Positions 1-11,968 are shown, numbered from the stretch's first letter. The stretch: DNA of 27,211 bases from Hofstenia miamia (GCA_900660155.1 CABFPE010000623.1:178551-205761), one strand, 5' to 3'. The notes: generated from the sequence alone by a model not told the origin. Numbers and translations are program-made.

Positions 1-19
1 ATATATATATATATATATA
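1..19. repeat. (AT)n dinucleotide tract at the left edge
   Basis: Uninterrupted AT repeat that opens the window. A similar tract closes it. Confidence 0.95.
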
Positions 20-1604
20 AAGACAAAAGGGGAAATATTTGGAGAATGTAAAATGCAACTTTATCACACAATGCAAACTCTGATTGAATAAAGTTAATAA
101 TTGCTTCATTAATAGTGGGTGTTTAATAAAATGAAAATCACTTATATTACCTTAAAACGATGAAGGAAATTTTAGTACATAACAGGAAATAAGCACTCCC
201 AGGCAACTGTATTATAGTCTTAATTCCTAAGTGCATAAGATAATTCATTGTTGAACTCTTGATAAGGAACATGTCTCCTTCCATTCAAAGGAAATTAATT
301 TTTTTTGTAATGACACTTAATAATCACTCAGCAGATGCTGTTTTATATTTAACTTAATTATAATTTACGAATGGACATTTTCTAAACTTTATCAAGTGAT
401 AATGAATCGCACGCAAATGTAACCCAAATATATTAATCATTGCTAAAAGTGAAAGTGAAATAATTTCAAGGTTGCTTCTTTTTAAGCTGTACCCGAAGTC
501 TTAGAACACGTTAAGTTGTATATTATGGATATAGTTGTATATTCTAAATTTTGAATGGTGAATTCCATTAGGATAATGCTGTAGAAATGCGTAGAATTCA
601 AAAAAGGCACAGCAAATAAAATTTTGAGGAGCATTACAAAATAGTGTTTGTTAATTTTTAAATTCAATCTTTAAAAAATAAAATTTCAATAACAAATTAT
701 AAAATAATAAACTAGTGAATTTTTTTACACAGGTATTTATTTGCGCTATTTGATGGGTGCGAATAATTATCCAGAACTGGATGAAAATTGTATAAATTGA
801 CATGCAATTCGGGTCGCAAAGTAGTAGTTATCACCGACGCGTTAAAAAGGGGTAGTATATTTTGAAGAAGCTGAGAATTATCGTATAATCAAAGACAAGG
901 TTATTGAATTTTTTTATAAACTTTCATAACTACCTATAAACAAAATTTTCATATTAACGGCCATAGAGTGGTGGTTGACTAAAACCATATGAATCACATT
1001 ACCTTAGTAAAGAAATGCCTATTTTAAATTATTTTGACACCATATTCTCATACAAATATTTGAAATTTTAAATATATATATTAGTGCGAGATCCGGAAAA
1101 AATAAATTTTGAAATCGGTATAAATAATCTAGATGCAATTATTTGGTTTTAAGCCAAGCGGCCTAAGACTAGCTAAGACGCCCATATGGTTGTGAATAGG
1201 CTACAATTATGTTTGAGTTTGCTTAGAAAGAATTTTCATGAAATTAAATTTGAATGACTTTGGCATCTGTAACATCATTCAAACTTCTTCATTCTCCAAA
1301 TCATTTTTATAGTTGCTCAAATTTTTCTATAGTTTCGAAAATGATTATAATTAGAATGGCTTTGGGTTCAAACAGCGATTCATTTTTATAAATAACCTAC
1401 AAAATGAATCTACTTCTTAGTTCAGTTTATAAGTATACACTGTTTTTTAGCCAAAATCCATTGTCATATTATTATTCAAAATCTGTATGGCAACTTTGGA
1501 GGAAATATAAATATAGATCTCATTGTATATGATCTGTTGCGGACTGAGAGAAAAATTATATCGGAATTATATTTTAACATTATGTAGATTATTTTAGAAC
1601 TTAC
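20..1604. other. AT-rich non-coding DNA, probably nAChR intron
   Basis: I see no convincing coding segment or element here. Because the nAChR exon just to the right is read on the minus strand and ends in a splice donor, this stretch should be the intron downstream of it. The next expected nAChR exon, which would carry the Cys-loop with a C-x-x-D-V-x-Y-F-P-F-D pattern, was looked for on the minus strand and not found, so the intron probably runs past the left edge. Confidence 0.5.
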
Positions 1605-1714
1605 TTATTGTAGAGAACGATGTCTGGAAGCCACAACCATTCTGAAGGCACTCTAATGGAAGTGATGTTCTCATAGTCTTCAGGATTCCATTTAAGATTC
1701 AGATCAGTCCAATT
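1605..1714 (-). CDS. Nicotinic acetylcholine receptor subunit, internal exon (canonical 110-bp exon 4)
   Basis: One exon of a pentameric ligand-gated cation channel of the Cys-loop family, located in the neuronal or muscle plasma membrane. Reverse-strand translation begins [14 protein letters not shown] and ends [18 protein letters not shown]. This matches the conserved extracellular stretch W-x-D-(Y/L)-x-L-x-W-(N/D)-P ... (I/V)PSE-x-(I/L)W-x-PD-I-V-L-YN that forms the loop D to loop A part of the ligand-binding domain. The exon is bounded by an acceptor (TTTAG, high-coordinate side) and a perfect donor GTAAGT (reads ACTTAC at 1599-1604). Its length is exactly 110 bp, starting in phase 0 and ending with two bases of a codon; 110 bp is the usual size of this exon in animal nAChR genes. 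The [13 protein letters not shown] segment is closest in my memory to alpha-type subunits, but the vicinal cysteines that define alpha are not in this exon, so subunit class is open. The other exons were not found in the window. Confidence 0.93.
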
Positions 1715-4337
1715 CTAAATTTCATCAAAAATACATATGATCTAATAACCTCTCACAAAAATACAATTTACAATGATTTTAAATATTATTTAAAAATAAC
1801 CACTTGAAGAAAACAGCATCTCTATTGTAAACTGAGAAATTATTTTCATACAAATTTTCTTTGCTGCAAAATATAGCTTTAATATTTCAAAAAAATTGAC
1901 TCTTTCTATTATTAAATCATTAATACATTATGTTTCATATAGATTTACGACTGGCAAAGTTACCACACAATAAAATTGCAAAAGTTTGTTAGCAGTGCTT
2001 AACATCAATTTTTTGTTAAATTGCCAGTGGAAAAAATATCAGTGAGAGAGCAACAACCAGGAACTATTGCTATATATCTATATTATGTTTTTTCTGATTG
2101 ACAATTTATTACTTGACAAGCATCTGCAATTCGACGTACAGACTATTGCATTCAATCAGAATTTCACCATGGTTTAGGTGTTTATTAGGCCATAAGTATT
2201 GAGTATTAACAATGTAACTATCTTCCACTTAAACTTAGAAATTCCTGCAAATTTCACCAAGTTGAATGTTACTAAAATCTTTAAAGAATATCAGTTGAAC
2301 AAATGGGTTATGAATTTTCAAGAAAAATAAAAGATGTTTACTGCAACTACCACTTTACCTGTTAGACTGAAAACAGTTTAATTTTCAACAAAATTATGTA
2401 CATTAGCGCGAAATTATTGAAAATTTATATTTTTAGGAAATGTTAGCATCACATAAAATATGAAATTACCATGGGTACATATCCCTAAATTTTAAAACAA
2501 AAATGCTCCCGTTATCCCACTGTATTGCTTTCTTATAAGTAAATGAATTAACGTGCGATCAACATTTGAAATGTGAAAAAATTGTAATCAGAAAGGCTTC
2601 TTCAATTCAGAAATATAAATATGAATATTAAAAATGAAATTTTAATCATTTCTAATGTATATTTTATGATTAAAAGACCAATATTGTTAATTAATTCAAA
2701 TAATTGATTGTGAAATATTAGCTTTGAATCATGTTTCATAGCTGTGGGAATTGCAGAAAGAACTGATTATAAAAATGCTTTTTCATAAGAGAAAATCAGG
2801 TAACGCTTATCAGCAACTACTGCCGCAAATGAGTCACTTTTACGAGAATGGGAAATATTAAAGATTCAGGCCTATCAACTACTATGTCATCCAATTTTTA
2901 AAAATGGACTCAGAACGATGCCTTTTTCAGTGTTCGGTATTTTTATATATGCAAGTTAAAAATCGATGCATGAATCAAATTCTTCAATGGAAATAGCAAA
3001 AATATAATTCCCCACTCTATCGCAAGTTCAAGGATGGGATATGCTGCAACCGTTTATTCATATCAGATCTGTTATATTGTTGAAACATTCTAGCGATTCA
3101 ATACATTTATATCCTTATAGAAATTGAGAATTGCAATTTAAAAAATTGATATTTGTAAAGAGGAATGGATTTTCTAAGCCAAATTTTTATTTCCAAATTA
3201 AATCAACTCTAAAAATTTTGAAAATGATAATTATAGTAATTGTAAAAATATAATTATTTACTGTCAAACTGTTGAATTTAGTCTAAATAATTAATCATCT
3301 AAATTTTTCTGAAATATTATATTGCAAAATCCGTATATTTGTATATAGTTGAAGTAAGCAGGCCATTTTAAAAATGTCATACTTTCAGGTATGCTAAATA
3401 GAATGCTCTTTATATTTTGAAAAAAGTTCTACTAAAAAATATTAGCAACAAGAGCATTAAAGGGGCAGTTATGATGTTTACCATTTCGTGTCAACTGTGT
3501 CATCTCTGAAAACTGAAAGAAATGGAATATTTTTTTGTTCTTGCGCAGGTTTTAAACATAATATGATTTGTGCATTTGTTCTTGGATGGGCTGAATTGTA
3601 TCATTTAATCGGCAAGTGGCTGCATAATAGAGATACACTAGATCATTGAAATTCGTGAAATAAATTTCTTCAAATTTTTTGAAATTTAAAACATCTATGA
3701 GACAAACTTAGGAAAGAATGACCTCTGGAGCAAATTAGAAAATCTTAATTAAGCATTTCTTACAAAAACAATGAAAATATGATTGAATTGTGCAAATTAC
3801 ATGTAAGAATAACTAAAATGATTTAGGTGTTATGATAACAAACAAGTTTTCTATGATGTCTGAATAGGTACGTTTTCTTTATTACTCAACGAAAAATCAT
3901 AAATAATGTATATATTGAATGACGAAACACAAAAAAAGATAATATCTAATGAGCTCGTATTAACCCTCAAATAACTTTTAATTGAAGAAAGACAAAGTTT
4001 CAACAACACTGGTAAACACATCCTCTCTACATACAGTATTCATGTACGCAATCCATTGCTAGGAAATCTAGATTTGCAATTTTCCTTACAGTCAATATTC
4101 CTTCAATTGACTTACACTAAATCTGCATAACAAAGACGAGTAATATTGAATTAATAATTTAAAATTGAAAAATAATATGAAACATTATTGGTAGAGTGAC
4201 ATGATCCTAATTTAGACTGACATACACGCTTTAAGCTAAGTGTTACGGTTTTAAAATCAATGCCTTCCATTTAAAATGATGACTTGATGGACAGCTGACT
4301 AACTTAATCGCTCTTTTGTGGGAAGTATTTAGATATC
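1715..4337. other. AT-rich non-coding DNA, likely upstream intron of the nAChR gene
   Basis: No exon or mobile element is recognisable. The minus strand was checked by eye for the 45-bp nAChR exon 3 (pattern NQ-x-L-T-T-N-x-W-L) and for exon 2, without success. A donor-like CAG|GTAAAG on the minus strand near 2355 has no open exon behind it. Confidence 0.4.
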
Positions 4338-4589
4338 AATTTAATCAGATCGCCAAGCCCGCAACTCTTCTTCCCTCTATTTTTAGAGATAAAGCGTTTT
4401 GTCCACCAAATTTAATCGACTAGACATTAGACAATATTTCTACCAGTTAAAAACAATGATCTGAAAATTTTCATTAGTTAACACTTTTGAATCTTAACCC
4501 TAAATCAACTAGCGTTACAAACCACTTTGTCTAAATTTCTGAACAATTTTAACCCGGCCTGTTAAAAAATATTGAAAACCTTTGATATA
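4338..4589. repeat. Dispersed repeat, copy 1 (uninterrupted)
   Basis: About 252 bp that align with 22146-22393 over their whole length, with scattered substitutions and short indels. Shared blocks include AAGCCCGCAACTCTTCTTC, GTCCACCAAAT and CCTGTTAAAAAATATTGAAA. The family is unknown; neither copy encodes anything I recognise. This copy runs on through GATATAGATAC, while copy 2 is broken at the same TA by a transposon, so this copy preserves the empty target site. True ends of the repeat are uncertain on the right. Confidence 0.8.
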
Positions 4590-5823
4590 GATACATTTAT
4601 GTTATGGGTTTCTGCACAATCATGCAATGACAAAGATTTGTGCTAAAATTTATTCTTGTGTCTGAAGTACATGCAAATATGCATTTTTTTCAATGAGAAA
4701 TTTGGTTTTTTGTAAAAACATTAAAATTCTTTCTATACTATTGAAACAACAACTAACTAAAATATTTAGCGCCAAGCGCAATAGCAAGGGTAAACCCCAG
4801 GTCGCGAATTAAAGTTGAATATGAAAGAGAAGACAATTCTCCATCTTGTAGTGCTTGGAAATTTTAAATATCTTCATGAGTTAAAAATTTGTTAAGGAAA
4901 CTTCAGATTTAGAAAAATTCATTGTGAACATAGGGTTAAGAAACGCTCTGCTCAAACTTAAGTAATTCTAATGGAGCTCAGATAGGTGAAAATTAGTTGG
5001 ATATCTTATTAGCCACAATTCAAGTAAAAATTAAATTCTCCACTAAACGGTGAATTTCTAAAGGTTTTTTCCCACTGATATTTACGTCTGTGTCATGCTC
5101 GAAGTGAACCGCTTAGTATGCTCTTGTTGCTCGCTTCTTTACTTAGATTCATTATCTGACAGTATTAATTATATTTACATGGTTGCTTTAATTATTTTTT
5201 GTCAGTAGCCGACAGCACAACACTATTTCTGTCATGTCTCAAACACACACACGGATTTCACTTCGCTTTGATTTAAATGAAGTTGCTTTTCTTCATTCTC
5301 CCATTTTCAAGCGTTTGGCCGAATTTTATTTTTCCTGCATAATGTTTCCGATGGATTTTCAGCGGCTAATATATAAACTTAATAAAAATACTAATAATTC
5401 CGTAGCCATAACTATATAAATCCTAATTTCTGAAGGAACTAACTTAAGTTAGCAACTATAGTCAGACAAAATGTTTTTCCACATTTACAAACAATTTTCT
5501 CCAATCCTATTAGGAAATTTGTAAATCATGAGGAATGGGAATTTGTATTGGGGAACATGCAATACTGAAAATTTCTATTAAAACGTATTGCTGCAGCTGA
5601 AATAGTTAGATTAACTATTTTTTTAAAATTACGAATTTTTGAAAATGATTTAAATTTCTTCCATACCTAACGTTCATGCACTTGAGTCAATGGAAACAAC
5701 AAGAATTTTAACTGTTTTTTGATATGCGCATTGATTTCCTACACCCACTGAGGAGTGTCGTGCGCAAAATCAGAGGTCGTGCTACATGGCAAAGAACGGG
5801 GTCACGGATTAACAGGCTTGCCG
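4590..5823. other. Gene-free stretch
   Basis: Mostly AT-rich. A somewhat more balanced section at about 5090-5430 (CACACACACACG run, several TTTCC and CTTCG blocks) and another at 5724-5820 contain open frames of about 60 codons, but none looks like a known protein or is bounded by good splice sites. Confidence 0.35.
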
Positions 5824-5884
5824 TTGTGTACACAATACAACATGTTGTGTTGCATAAGAACTCAACTTTGTTGTGTACACAACA
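5824..5884. repeat. Cluster of three ACA/TGT palindromes
   Basis: Three perfect palindromes lie within 61 bp: TTGTGTACACAA (5824-5835), ACAACATGTTGT (5837-5848) and TGTTGTGTACACAACA (5869-5884). The first and third share the core TTGTGTACACAA. Arms of one can also pair with arms of another, so several alternative hairpins or cruciforms are possible. Function unknown. Confidence 0.8.
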
Positions 5885-8148
5885 CATCGGATTCTATGGG
5901 AAGTAAAAACCAAGCGTCACAAAATGTACTATTTATTTAATGGAAAAATTTTGGTGACTATATTATGTTTTGCATTTTCAAATGTATTATGCCAATTAAC
6001 GAAATAACAAAAATTTCATTGATTCCATGACTTATTAATATGAATGCGGCCTTACAACATTCTTAGAGAAAAATAAGATACTTGTTATAAATTTGTACAC
6101 AAATATTTCATCATCTTAAATTTAACCTTGAAAATTTTTACAAATAAGTAAACTTTGCTTTTCCGCTTTAGCTATTGAATAGTTACAAAAAGCTTAATAT
6201 ACTTTCACTAGTACAGTCTAGCTAACATTCGGACGTTTCATTTTTTGTACAGCTTTGTTAGTAGTACTCTAGTTATAAAAAAAACAAAAGATCTGTAAAT
6301 ATTCAGTTTACAGCTCATAGTTTTTCTAAACAAGAGTGGTTTATGAACAAATTGCTTTATATCTTAGCGAATGCTTCAATTACACCAGATCAGCAAAAAT
6401 GATATGTTTTTTAGAAAATATTACGAATGTAGAAATAGAACAAATTCCTTCATTGCCCTTCTTACTTGAGTGTACATTTAAGTCGAAAAGCGATTGATGT
6501 GGTTATATAAGCATTTTTGTTATAAGATGTTTAGCAACTCATAGCTGTATCTGATTGAGATCTTCAAACCCAATCCGCCCGGAATCTGATTTTTAGAATT
6601 TGATTGCAAATTTATATGACCAAATTTTAAAATGCAAATAATTGCTTTGTATTTAAAAACAACTAGAAATTAACAAATTCGTAGAGTATTAATATAAGCA
6701 TTTGAAAAATATAGAAATTCAACCGCCTCAAGTGTCTCTGTTTAGAGACGTGGTCCCATGTCGTATATGATTACTGCTTGTGCCCATGATGCTTGGGCTG
6801 AAAACAACCTTTTATAGAACAGGGCATCTCGAAATATGTTTCATAAATTTAGCTATTGTAATCTCAATTGAAATTTCAAATGCTGTATATTTATCATAAG
6901 AATCATGGATTACTAAATTGAAATTGCAAACAACCAATTACATATATAAAAAAAGTTTGAATTTTATTCTAAATAATGTTCACATTCAATAAATATCATT
7001 TACATTTATCTGAATTTCACTTAATGAACTACTCATTCATTTTTAGGAAATAGTATTATTTTCGATTTTTAATTGAATACACCAGCCCAACACAACCGAC
7101 AATATCTTGTAACTCCTAATACCTATGCATCAGCTTAAGAATCGAATACATTGAAATGCAATGCCTAATGATTACATTTGCTTCCTTTAATTATATTTGA
7201 AATAGAGACTTATTTGTGACCACATTTCCGGTCTCTAACCCTTACTGTGGTCAATATTTCAGTCTCGATTCTGGCAAGTTTTGTTAGATTTGCTCTCTTT
7301 ACCGTTGGTCTAAGTGCCGTACGTCAATGTTTGATCCCTTATGGAGGCCAAATGTACTAAAATTTATCGCTATTAATCAAATTGAATACTGAATTCAGAT
7401 GCTAGGTTAACAAGCATAATATAATTGCAAATATGATAGGAGTTCAAAGCAAATATTAAATCAAATTAGTCCCGTCCCGAATGAAGTTGAAATATTAGTC
7501 CTGGTGCCACTCGTGCTTTCATATTTAGGCCCGATTTCGCAGGATTCGAATTAAAAATCTATAGTTTGTTATATACAATATTTGGCTTAAGAAGAATGAC
7601 AAAGAATTTGGAAACCTTGATTTTGTTTTTAAATGGATATCCTACAGATACATTTTTTTACTCTTTTGTATTGTCGAGGGCCTGTTGTGTGATGCAATAG
7701 TCTTTTGAGGTTTTGTTGTGCTGGTTGGTGTGTGAAAGCAGCATACCTTCAGGTTAAGACCGAAGAACTCTTCTCAGATTGTTGGAATTGTGTTTAGTTT
7801 TTTTCAAGAACCATAAAAAATTATAAGAAAATTCTGGGGTGTTTAAGGTTAAGTTAATATGTATATTCAGACAGTTTTCCATCAGTTTGTGTCAAAAGAA
7901 CGCAAGAGTAATGCTAATAGATAAAACGTTATCTTCAGCAAAAAATGAATAATAGCAGTATTATTTTATTAACAAATACGAATGTTTTCCAAAAATGTTT
8001 AAAGACTGTCATAATGTAACTTACCTTCGTTTGACACACAGCTCCACATTTACGAAAACTTTAAAAATACACTTTGACTTTATTCTCTCTAATTCTAGAA
8101 ATTTAGAAATAGCCTGAGAATGTCCTAAAACTCTCTAGCATTTGCAGA
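5885..8148. other. Gene-free stretch with minor hairpin
   Basis: AT-rich DNA without recognised genes. It contains one short hairpin, GTCTCT-GTTT-AGAGAC (6734-6749). A minus-strand segment at 8025-8113 is open, preceded by CTCAG and followed by a perfect donor CGAAG|GTAAGT. It could be an 89-bp exon, but its translation is not recognised. Confidence 0.3.
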
Positions 8149-8250
8149 CTCGACATCAGGGTTGATGTAAAGGGGTAGGGACCTAGATGGTTAGGCAATA
8201 TCCACCAACATATAATGTGTCAATATCCTGGCTACAGCCCTGCTTGACAT
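8149..8250. mobile_element. 86-bp hAT-like miniature element with 8-bp target-site duplications
   Basis: The element proper is 8157-8242. It starts CAGGGTTG and ends CAGCCCTG, whose reverse complement is CAGGGCTG, so the termini agree at 7 of 8 positions and follow the CAGGG-type ends of hAT transposons. It is flanked by CTCGACAT (8149-8156) and CTTGACAT (8243-8250), an 8-bp direct repeat with one mismatch, the target duplication length typical of hAT. Nothing inside is coding. Agreement of both terminal features makes chance unlikely, though a single locus is weak evidence for a family. Confidence 0.5.
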
Positions 8251-10269
8251 AGCCGTGGAAGTCATATCATTCTTTTCTTTACTAGAGCAATTCAATTTTA
8301 ATATGCATGCAACACTTATTGTCACACCAGAGTTTCAACTCGACTGTTTATTATCGTATTTTTGTCTTCTATTAAAAACATATTGCAATCTATGTCATAA
8401 GTCTTTAAAATTAAATTTCCACCAGGCTAGGACTAAGACTGCCAGAATAGAGTGAATCCAGCCCAGCCCGCTCATCAAAACCGGGCTAATCGCAAGCTAT
8501 GAATTCAGATTCGGTTGTAACTCTGTCACATACACTAGATTTTCCCATATGGCTTTCTTATCAACACTGCCACTGTGTATTACAGAATTTTATTAATGTC
8601 TTTGTGATTATAAGAACTCGTTTATAGATATAATTATAAGTATATAAGTAGATATGAATGGCATTAGATATAATCATAAACAGAAACACGCGAAAATCAA
8701 TCAGCGTTTCTTAGTAGAGATTTGTTTAATGGTTGCATAATAATAAAATTTTTGATTACCTGTAATAATAAGCACTCATACGAATTAAAGTAGTGACTGC
8801 TATAAATTAGAAGCACCTGTTGGTGCAATGAACTAAAAATACCTGTTCAAGCCATAAACTTGTTTTCATCACTTGGTCTTTTTCTTTCTAAAAATAAAAA
8901 ATTTAGTTTTTTATAAATGCATGTATCAAATCATAAATTATAACGTATTTTGAATCTAAGATTTCTACTGTTAGTTTTGATATGTGTGCATTTGCAAATG
9001 ACTCAAGCATATTTAACATTTGCTAAAAATTTCTGGTCGCACATTTTAAATAGCTACTTTATAATTTTAAAAATTAAAACTCCGGTTTTAGATAAACTTG
9101 TAAACAGACATCATTTTGTAAATTTTGTACTAATTATAAAATCAGAAAATTATATAAAATATAAAAATGTACTTAAGTGCTTTTAAGCCTATATTTGATT
9201 ACAGTTGTCATGTGGAATTTTCAGTATTAAGTTCATAGACAAAGTTATAGAATTGCATAAATTATTGAAGAAACCTATGTTTGACAATACATGTCGAATC
9301 AGGTGGGTAGCAAGGGTATCGTCAATGCCAGGCCCATTAAAAAGGGTGACTTTCGATAACAAAAAATGTCATATATTTAACAAAAAAATCAATGTACCAC
9401 TTTAAAAAATAACAAAAATAGATGTTATTTAAAATCCAGTCTTGTAGACGTACTATAAAACTCCAGTACTAACACTTTTATGAGGAGTTTGTGACATAGC
9501 TCATTTTCATGGGAAAGTAGAAAAAGCAGCAGCTAATTTGTAAGCAACCCAGTTGAGCTTAAAAGAGCTCAGTGGCACCATTGGTGATGATCAAGAGAAA
9601 TCAAAGTAGTCTCGCAAACTCTTATTGTTAATGTATAAATTTAAACATGAATTGCCAAACTGCCATTCAGAAATTATTTTGGTCAACAGAGATGTACGAA
9701 ATGACCGGGTCGGCTCATCCTGGGTGGTCCTGGCTTGGCTAAGCCAGTGGTTGAAAATATTATGATGGCTTATTGAATTCATGCTAAGGCTTCTTATCTT
9801 GGGATAACTCTTCATTTAGTACTGATCAAGACTTAATTAATTAAAGCATAAAGAAACACAAATGTTGACAAACGAAGAAGCAGATAAAGTAAATATATTT
9901 TTATAATATCGAGGCTTTGATCAATAATTCATTTTTTGACTAAAATCTGTGGCCAAATTTATTCTGATTTAAAAATCTTTTATTGGAAATATAGAAAATA
10001 GCTTTTAGTAGTTAAAATATGTTAGTTTAATGACTATTGCAATTGTTATTTTAAATGAAATTTAGTGGAATTATTCCAATCCAGCGTGCTGGAAATTATT
10101 CCAAGTATATTTAGCAATAATTTGTTAATTTAAATAGAAAGCATTCACTTGTTATCAGAAAAATCAATTAACTAAATACACATCGACTTTGTTTACTGTA
10201 TTTATGAAGCAATAAAGCATCCGTTAATATTTCTTTTCCACAAAATAACTTGAATCGCAAAATAACATT
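8251..10269. other. Gene-free stretch with one small hairpin
   Basis: Open frames of 60-80 codons at 8255-8455, 8950-9186, 9205-9405 and 9591-9815 (minus) have no recognisable family. The 8950 frame has no ATG at its start although its beginning resembles a signal peptide. A perfect stem CTGGCTT-GGCT-AAGCCAG lies at 9730-9747 within a locally GC-richer patch (9700-9750). Confidence 0.35.
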
Positions 10270-10374
10270 ATGTTCAACTTATACGAATGTAAATGTGATA
10301 ACTGCAAGGATAGGGAGCTTTCAAACCTTATGCTTGCAATTAAGCGATACGCAAGAATAGAAGATGAAAAAAAT
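10270..10374 (+). CDS. Possible small first coding exon, function unknown
   Basis: An ATG opens 35 codons that end exactly at a perfect splice donor, AAT|GTAAGT; translation into the intron would stop three codons later (GTA AGT AAA TAA). The peptide begins MFNLYECKCDNCKD and continues ELSNLMLAIKRYARIEDEKN, an unbiased amino-acid mix with a C-x-C-x2-C cluster followed by a predicted helix. That is unlike random translation of AT-rich DNA. No acceptor with a pyrimidine tract is visible upstream, so it would have to be an initial coding exon. I do not recognise the protein and found no partner exon. It is on the strand opposite to the nAChR gene, so if real it would be nested or separate. Confidence 0.25.
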
Positions 10375-10427
10375 GTAAGTAAATAAGTTAAATACATGCT
10401 TATGTTGCAAACATTTTACTGTAAAGA

Positions 10428-10812
10428 CAGAGCTGTACATAGGCCAGTGACATATGTGTCAATGGGTCAGATAGAAAGAATAGGTCATTGATCACTGTCA
10501 CATGATTATCATTATTAACAATGATTTTCGGAAGTAAATGCTATTTTAGTGCGGTTAACTACAGAAATATTATTACTGCATTGTGCAATGGCATACATTC
10601 CGAGACAGCTGAGTCCTCTGCATTGTCCTTGAGGCATACAAGACCAACCTTATTTAAATAATAGTTTTTTTCATTTTTCAAGGTGAAATGTAGTTACGAA
10701 CAAAGTGTCACATAAAATGATTGATCAGTTTTGGACTTTATGTTCATGGGTCTTGAAGCTAATGGGTCTCGTGGGTCATGGGTCACATCTTTTAGCACAT
10801 GTCCAGCTCACT
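10428..10812. mobile_element. hAT-like non-autonomous element with subterminal GGGTC repeats
   Basis: The left end CAGAGCTGTACATAGGC (from 10428) matches the reverse complement of the right end, GAGCTGGACATGTGCTAA (10792-10809), over the block GAGCTG-x-ACAT. Both fit the CAG-x-G-x-TG pattern of hAT termini. The element is about 385 bp, too short for a transposase. Just inside the right end, (A/G)TGGGTC occurs four times (10746-10752, 10762-10768, 10771-10777, 10778-10784), with one more just inside the left end (10462-10468); such subterminal repeats are typical transposase-binding sites in hAT elements. The outermost bases on the right are degraded and the putative 8-bp duplication matches at only 5 of 8 positions. 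Confidence 0.4.
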
Positions 10813-11334
10813 TTGAGGAACTATTTAAAATATAATAATATTTTCTAATCAAGTAGATACTCCTATTTCAAAATTTTTTACCATACAAAATTTCAGACTT
10901 GTTAAACAGATTAATAATAACTGCATCTGATTTATTGAAACTAATGAATTCAGTACATAATTGTTATGATATTATATGAATAGATGATTGCATTTTACAA
11001 ACACCTTCTATTTTAAGCAGAGGGGTTCTGCAAATTCCTTCGCAGATTCAATCTGAAAATTTCGATTTTAAACCAGAATATGAGATCAGAATGGAGTGCC
11101 AATAATAATCTCATGTAACAAAACCCAATGTTTTACGATAGTTAGTAACAATATTGGAGCTGGTACTCCACACACAATTTTGCAAAGAAAACAAAATCTA
11201 GAATATATATTTTATAAAATCCCTTCAATTCATCAGTTCGGCGTTTGAAAGTTTCGATTGTTGTTTAATTGAAAATGTGAGCACATTAGTAATTCTGCTG
11301 GACTCCAAAGAAACTAAGCACCTCGTTGCATTAA
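10813..11334. other. Gene-free AT-rich stretch
   Basis: Nothing recognisable was seen here. The sequence grades into the left part of a broken Tc1 element. Confidence 0.4.
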
Positions 11335-11399
11335 TATATTTAGCATGGTAGTTAGGACAGTCAATTATTTTTCACAAAAATTTAAATTTTTTTAACTAT

Positions 11400-11610
11400 T
11401 GCATCAAACTTTATATATATATAGATATATATTATTATTAATATATGCGTAAATATATGCATAGAATTATGTTTTTTGTTAAAAGGCATTACACATGCGT
11501 AAATTATATAAAGTGTGCACGTTGTATGCATAAATGTATATGTGCATATGTATATGTGTGTATATATGTATTGTGCAATCAAATTTCAATATTATATTTA
11601 TATATAATGC
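11400..11610. repeat. TA/TATG-rich low-complexity tract
   Basis: Irregular alternation of TATA, GTATATG and TGCATA units, including TATATGTGTGTATATATG. It lies inside the left part of the broken Tc1 element and may have expanded there. Confidence 0.6.
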
Positions 11611-11968
11611 CCTTTTAAAGCATATTTTAAGTAAAAATCATAAAATTTTCGAAAGGATACTATCCAAGAGCAAACAGAGCGTGTTATTAATTTAAAAAAT
11701 GATGATGATACGTGCATTAGGCAAATTAGTAAAATAACTGGAGTTCCAAAATGTTTTGTACAGCGTATTTAATCAAGATTAGAAAAAACCAGAAAAAAGG
11801 TAGATGTGAAGAGAAAAGCAAAGATCGAACCATCTTAAGAACAAATACTAAAAATCCAAGGTTATAGTTGCCGAAATTAAACGCAAACTTAATTCGCCTG
11901 TTTCGGTTCACAAAATAAGAAACCGATTGAACAAAGGTGGGAGAAACTAGTGTTCTAGATTTAACGCA

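Noticed and set aside
5724..5940. Two overlapping 60-codon plus-strand frames
   Set aside because: They run through the palindrome cluster in different frames, have no splice context and match no family I know.
8950..9186. 78-codon open frame whose start resembles a signal peptide (LRFLLLVLICVHLQ)
   Set aside because: The frame opens with TTG, not ATG. The first ATG is after the hydrophobic part, no splice acceptor precedes it, and the rest is typical AT-rich translation.
9700..9750. GC-richer hairpin patch as a tRNA or tRNA-derived SINE
   Set aside because: No A-box or B-box (GGTTCGAxxCC) pattern and no cloverleaf could be traced. No tRNA gene was seen elsewhere in the window either.
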